Shown: positions 37,851 through 41,242 of the stretch, one piece after another | Numbering within the stretch: the first letter of the stretch is position 1 | Layout of the letters: every line of letters begins with the position of its first letter | Assembly (NCBI RefSeq): GCF_001758425.2 | Contig: NZ_MDSS02000031.1 | Span: forward strand, 1-41,242 | DNA length: 41,242 bases | Origin: Nesterenkonia sp. PF2B19 | GTDB taxonomy: Bacteria; Actinomycetota; Actinomycetes; Actinomycetales; Micrococcaceae | Direction of reading: 5' to 3' | Program-made: the position numbers and the translations under genes | The notes under the pieces: generated by a model | What the model was told of the DNA's origin: nothing | Database searches by the model: none | Seen by the model: only the letters and a program-made list of their open reading frames with translations

Positions 37851-39277
37851 TCAGCATTCGATGACGTTGACCGCCAGCCCGCCCTGGGCCGTCTCCTTGT
37901 ACTTGGAGGACATGTCCGCCCCGGTCTCGCGCATGGTCACGATGACCTCGTCGAGGCTGACCCGGTGCGAGCCGTCCCCCATCAGCGCCATCCGGGCGGC
38001 ATTGACGGCCTTCGTGGCCGCGATGGCGTTGCGCTCGATGCACGGCACCTGCACCAGGCCTGAGATGGGGTCACAGGTCAGCCCGAGATTGTGCTCCATC
38101 GCGATCTCCGCGGCATTCTCCACCTGCTCCGGAGTACCCCCGAGCACCTCACACAGCCCGGCCGCCGCCATCGAGGAGGCCGACCCCACCTCTCCCTGGC
38201 ACCCCACCTCGGCGCCAGAGATCGAGGCCTGCTCCTTGTAGAGCACCCCGATCGCTGAGGCAGTGAGCAGGTACCGCACCACGATCTCGTCGCGCTCTTC
38301 TCGCGCGGCGTAGCTCCCCCCGGGGCCGTAGTGCGTGGCGTAGAAGCCCACCGCGGGGATGATCCCTGCCGCCCCGTTGGTCGGCGCCGTGACCACCCGC
38401 CCGCCGGAGGCGTTCTCCTCGTTCACGGCCAACGCCACCAGGTTCACCCACTCCTGCCAATAGGCGTGGGAACGCTCGGGGTCCTTCTCCGTCAGCTGGG
38501 CATGCCAGTCGGGCGCACGACTCGGACCTTCAGGCCCCCGGGGAGGACACCGGTCCGACGCAGGGCAGAGTTCTTGCACTCCTCCATGACCTGCCAGATG
38601 TGCAGCACCCCGGCACGCACCTCCGCTTCGCTGCGGACGGCGGTCTCATTGGCCATCATCACCTCGGAGACGGCCCGGCCGGTGCTGCGGCAGTGCTCCA
38701 TGAGCTCGGCCGCCGTGGTGAAGGGGTGGGGAACCTCCGCCTCGGTGGACTCCACGGCATCACCCAGTGAGGCGTCCTCCGCTTCGGCGGCGGTGAGCAC
38801 GAACCCTCCTCCGATGGAGAAGTAGGTCTGCTCGGCCAGGACGCCGCCGTCGTCGTCGAGGGCTGTGATGGCCATTCCGTTGCTGTGCTGCGGCAGGAAG
38901 GTCAGGGGCCTCAGCACCAGATCCTCGGTGCGCAGCGCGATGTCACGGCGTCGCCCCAGCTGCTCGGCCACCCGGACCGTCCCGGTGGCGCGCATATCGG
39001 CCAGCCGGTCATCGACCTGACGGGGAAGGATCTCCTCCGCGTCCCAGCCCTCCAGGCCCAGCAGCACGGCGTCGAACGTGCCGTGGCCCTGCCCGGTGGC
39101 GGCCAGGGAGCCGTAGAGGTCCACCCGGACCTCCGCGAGAGGACCGCCCTCCCCTGCCTCCAGAGGGGCGGTCAGCTCCTCGACCACGAACCGCCGCGCA
39201 GCCCGCATCGGCCCCACCGTGTGCGAGGACGACGGACCGATCCCCACACTGAACAGATCAAACACACTGATCGCCAT
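37851..39277 (-). pseudogene. sdaA: L-serine dehydratase (single-chain, 4Fe-4S), frameshifted
   Basis: Converts L-serine to pyruvate and ammonia. The N-terminal half (39277 to about 38520) has SVGIGPSSSHTVGPMRAA and ends VLPGGLKVR. The C-terminal half continues one frame back from about 38520 as [16 protein letters not shown], then [17 protein letters not shown], with cluster cysteines in [28 protein letters not shown] and [11 protein letters not shown]. One base lost in GTCCGAGTCG near 38520 (GTC-CGN-AGT-CGT expected) explains the split. With it restored the protein is about 475 residues, normal for type II serine dehydratases. ATG 39277 is 6 bp after the gcvT stop, so serine dehydratase and the glycine cleavage T-protein are coexpressed. 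An assembly error is likelier than a dead gene. Confidence 0.88.
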
Positions 39278-39283
39278 GACGGA

Positions 39284-40465
39284 TCACCTCTCCCTGCGGT
39301 AGAAGGGCAGCTGGACGACTTCGAAGGGCTGCGCCTTGCCGCGCACGTCGATGTCGAGCCGTGTACCGGGCTCGGTGAACTCCACGTCCACATAGGCCAT
39401 CGCGATCGGGTGGCCCAGGGTGGGGCTGGGCTGGCCAGAGGTCACCACGCCGATCTGCTGACCGGCGCGCTCCCCCTCGGCGGCCAGCACCGGGTATCCC
39501 CCGCGGCCTGCGCGGCGGCCCAGGCCCTTCAGCCCGACGAGCCGCTGACCCGTGGTCTTCCCACGGCCCTCGGCCTTGGCCTGCTGCAGCGCGGCGCGGC
39601 CCACGAAGTCCTCCTCCTTGGAGAAGGACACCACAGGCAGTCCGGCCTCGAAGCTGACCCGCTCGGTGGAGAGTTCATTGCCGTAGAGCGGCATCCCGGC
39701 CTCCAGGCGCAGGGAGTCGCGGCAGGCCAGCCCGCAGGGGGTGAGGCCGTGCTCCTCGCCACGGCTGAGCAGCGCCCGCCACAGGGCGCCGGCCTTGTCG
39801 TCCCGCAGGAACATCTCGAAGCCGTCCTCGCCGGTGTACCCGGTGCGGGCCAGCAGGATCTCCTCGCCGCCGATCGTCACGGTGTCCGCCGCGTAGTAGG
39901 GCAGGTTCTCCACAATGGTGGTCTCGTCCAGGCGCACCAGAGAGGAGACGATGGCCTCCGCCTTCGGTCCCTGGACGGCGATGAGACTGATCGCCTCGGA
40001 CTCGTCCCAGACCTCCACGTCGAAGCCGGTCGCACGCTCGGCCATCGCGGCATACACGGTCTCCCGGTTGCCGGCGTTGGGGACGATCAGATACTCGTCC
40101 TCCGTGATGCGGTAACCGATGAGATCGTCGAGGATGCCGCCGTCGGGCGCGCAGATCAGCGAGTATTTGGCCTTGCCGACCTTCACCTTGGCCAGGTCCC
40201 CCACCAGCGCGGTGTTCAGGTACGTGGCAGCGTCGGGGCCGGCCACGCGGATCTCTCCCATGTGGGAGAGGTCGAAGAGTCCGGCGGTCTCGCGCACCGC
40301 CCGGTGCTCGGTGAGCTCGGAGGTGTACTTCAGGGGCATGCGCCAGCCGCCGAAGTCGGTGAAGCTGGCGCCCAGCGCCTCGTGCTCGGCCGCCAGGGCG
40401 GTCTCGCGCAGCGGGGTGTCCGCCGACGTCGTCGTCTGCGTCTGCTGCGGGGTGGTCTCAGTCAT
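39284..40465 (-). CDS. gcvT: Glycine cleavage system T protein (aminomethyltransferase)
   Basis: A 393-residue enzyme transferring the methylene group from aminomethyl-lipoyl H protein to tetrahydrofolate. Motifs: FTDFGGWRMPLKYTSEL, LFDLSHMGEIRVAGPDA, ILDDLIGYRITEDEYLIVPN, ARTGYTGEDGFEMFL, CGLACRDSLRLEAGMPLYGN, with the catalytic-region aspartate in CRDSLR. A Thr/Gln-rich N-terminal extension of about 17 residues precedes the fold. AGGAG stands before ATG 40465. sdaA follows directly, with no gcvH between them. Confidence 0.95.
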   Translation of the reverse strand: MTETTPQQTQTTTSADTPLRETALAAEHEALGASFTDFGGWRMPLKYTSELTEHRAVRETAGLFDLSHMGEIRVAGPDAATYLNTALVGDLAKVKVGKAKYSLICAPDGGILDDLIGYRITEDEYLIVPNAGNRETVYAAMAERATGFDVEVWDESEAISLIAVQGPKAEAIVSSLVRLDETTIVENLPYYAADTVTIGGEEILLARTGYTGEDGFEMFLRDDKAGALWRALLSRGEEHGLTPCGLACRDSLRLEAGMPLYGNELSTERVSFEAGLPVVSFSKEEDFVGRAALQQAKAEGRGKTTGQRLVGLKGLGRRAGRGGYPVLAAEGERAGQQIGVVTSGQPSPTLGHPIAMAYVDVEFTEPGTRLDIDVRGKAQPFEVVQLPFYRRER

Positions 40466-40486
40466 GGAGCGTCTCCTGATCGGTTC

Positions 40487-40546
40487 ATCGTCTCTCCGTG
40501 AGAGATCGTCCCTGAATCCAACGACGATCTCTCACCGAGAGACGAT
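40487..40546. repeat. Palindromic repeat family 2, copy F
   Basis: 24-bp arms (40487-40510 and 40523-40546) with one mismatch enclose a 12-nt loop beginning CCTGAATCCA, the same loop as copy E at 13383-13446. It lies 30 bp downstream of the gcvP stop on the - strand and 22 bp before gcvT, where it may end or reduce transcription from gcvP into gcvT. Confidence 0.88.
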
Positions 40547-40575
40547 CTGTGCGGGTGCGTCGGCGTCAGCGGCCG

Positions 40576-41242
40576 TCAGCTGATCTCGAACGCCTCGGGC
40601 GGCGGGCAGCTGCACACCAGGTTGCGGTCCCCGTGGGCGCCGTCGATACGGCTCACCGGCGGGAAGTACTTGTCCTGCAGCACCCCGGGCACCGGGAAGG
40701 CGCCCTGCTGCCGGGAGTAGGCCCGGTCCCAGTCGTCGGAGGCGACGACGGCGGCCGGGTGCGGAGCATGCCGCAGCGGCGCGTCCGCAGCCTCCACCTC
40801 GCCGTCGATGACCTGCTGGATCTCGGCCCGGATGGCGATCATCGCCTCGATGAACCGGTCGATCTCCGCCAGGTCCTCGGACTCGGTGGGCTCCACCATC
40901 AAGGTCCCGTTGACCGGGAAGGCCAGCGTCGGGGCGTGGAAACCGTAGTCGATGAGCCGCTTGCACACGTCCTCGGCGGTGATCCCGGAGCGTTTGGTCA
41001 GCTCCCGCAGGTCCAGAATGCACTCGTGGGCCACCAGGTCCCCCTCCCCGGTGTAGAGGGTCGGGAAGTGATCCGCCAGGCGCCGGGAGATGTAGTTTGC
41101 GCTCAGCAGGGCGTGCGCGGTGGCGCTGGTCAGCCCCTCGGCACCCATCATCGCCAGATACGCCCAGGAGATGGGCAGCACGCCGGCCGAGCCGTAGGGG
41201 GTGGAGGTCACCGGGGCGCCGCCGCGGCTGGCCGCGTCGGTG
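40576..41242 (-). CDS. gcvP: Glycine dehydrogenase (decarboxylating), C-terminal fragment
   Basis: The last 222 or so residues of the glycine cleavage P protein; the gene continues beyond the window end. Family blocks: [97 protein letters not shown], and the C-terminal [20 protein letters not shown]. The PLP lysine lies outside. The frame is open to base 41242, so the true start is not in the window. Confidence 0.95.
   Translation of the reverse strand, partial: TDAASRGGAPVTSTPYGSAGVLPISWAYLAMMGAEGLTSATAHALLSANYISRRLADHFPTLYTGEGDLVAHECILDLRELTKRSGITAEDVCKRLIDYGFHAPTLAFPVNGTLMVEPTESEDLAEIDRFIEAMIAIRAEIQQVIDGEVEAADAPLRHAPHPAAVVASDDWDRAYSRQQGAFPVPGVLQDKYFPPVSRIDGAHGDRNLVCSCPPPEAFEIS

Noticed and set aside
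38885-40501. A 538-codon open frame on the + strand opposite gcvT and sdaA
   Set aside because: gcvT and sdaA are certain on the - strand; the + frame is low-complexity His/Gly/Val-rich shadow sequence.
40466-40575. Glycine riboswitch between gcvP and gcvT
   Set aside because: The space is only 110 bp and mostly filled by the family 2 palindrome; no paired aptamer-like structure was seen.

Overview
The window is very GC-rich, with GTG starts, gene overlaps of 1-13 bp and many likely leaderless starts. This fits a high-GC actinobacterium. The inositol gene order, the gcv/sdaA block and the DesABCD-like siderophore genes resemble Micrococcales, and a halotolerant Micrococcaceae-type genus such as Nesterenkonia is plausible. 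Highly acidic low-complexity segments in two proteins fit that idea. The genus is an inference from gene content only.

Layout. (1) 1-6450, housekeeping genes on +: the 3' end of an Lhr-type helicase, a VOC/PhnB-like protein with a large acidic insert, an RluA-family pseudouridine synthase, a DedA membrane protein, a long acidic membrane protein and a DUF4916/Nudix-like protein. (2) 6531-26136, a large inositol catabolism locus. On + lie iolE-iolC-Cgl0159-type aldolase-iolD-iolA, then iolG-iolH-MFS transporter-Gfo/Idh/MocA dehydrogenase. On - lie gntR(iolR-like)-iolB-dehydrogenase, a sugar ABC importer (binding protein, permease, ATPase), and a sugar isomerase with a small NTF2-like protein. 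(3) 26314-30095: a small membrane protein, a PdxK/ThiD-type kinase, and a divergent sensor kinase/response regulator pair. (4) 30142-35568, on -: an NRPS-independent siderophore operon (PLP decarboxylase, N-monooxygenase, GNAT fused to the start of an IucA/IucC synthetase, rest of the synthetase). (5) 35899-41242: an acyl-CoA dehydrogenase and a DHFR-like reductase on +, then L-serine dehydratase, gcvT and the 3' end of gcvP on -.

How the genes work together. The locus encodes uptake of inositol (a proton symporter and an ABC importer), oxidation (three Gfo/Idh/MocA dehydrogenases), dehydration (IolE), ring opening (IolD), isomerisation (IolB), phosphorylation (IolC), probable aldol cleavage (Cgl0159-like) and oxidation of malonic semialdehyde (IolA). 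A shared inverted repeat, TGTC-NN-GACA, lies in front of iolE, iolG, the ABC binding-protein gene and gntR itself. It is the likely operator of the GntR regulator.

Two signals stand out beyond the genes. First, there are two families of intergenic palindromes. One has four copies of about 66 bp with paired base changes in both arms. The other has two copies of about 62 bp with a conserved loop, CCTGAATCCA. All six lie 15-81 bp downstream of a stop codon. Second, at least six genes (lhr, the acidic membrane protein, iolH, the 26314-26852 membrane protein, iucA/iucC and sdaA) carry one-base frame breaks, mostly deletions and several in homopolymers. This looks more like an indel-prone assembly than six dead genes. 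No tRNA, rRNA, CRISPR array, transposase or prophage gene was seen.
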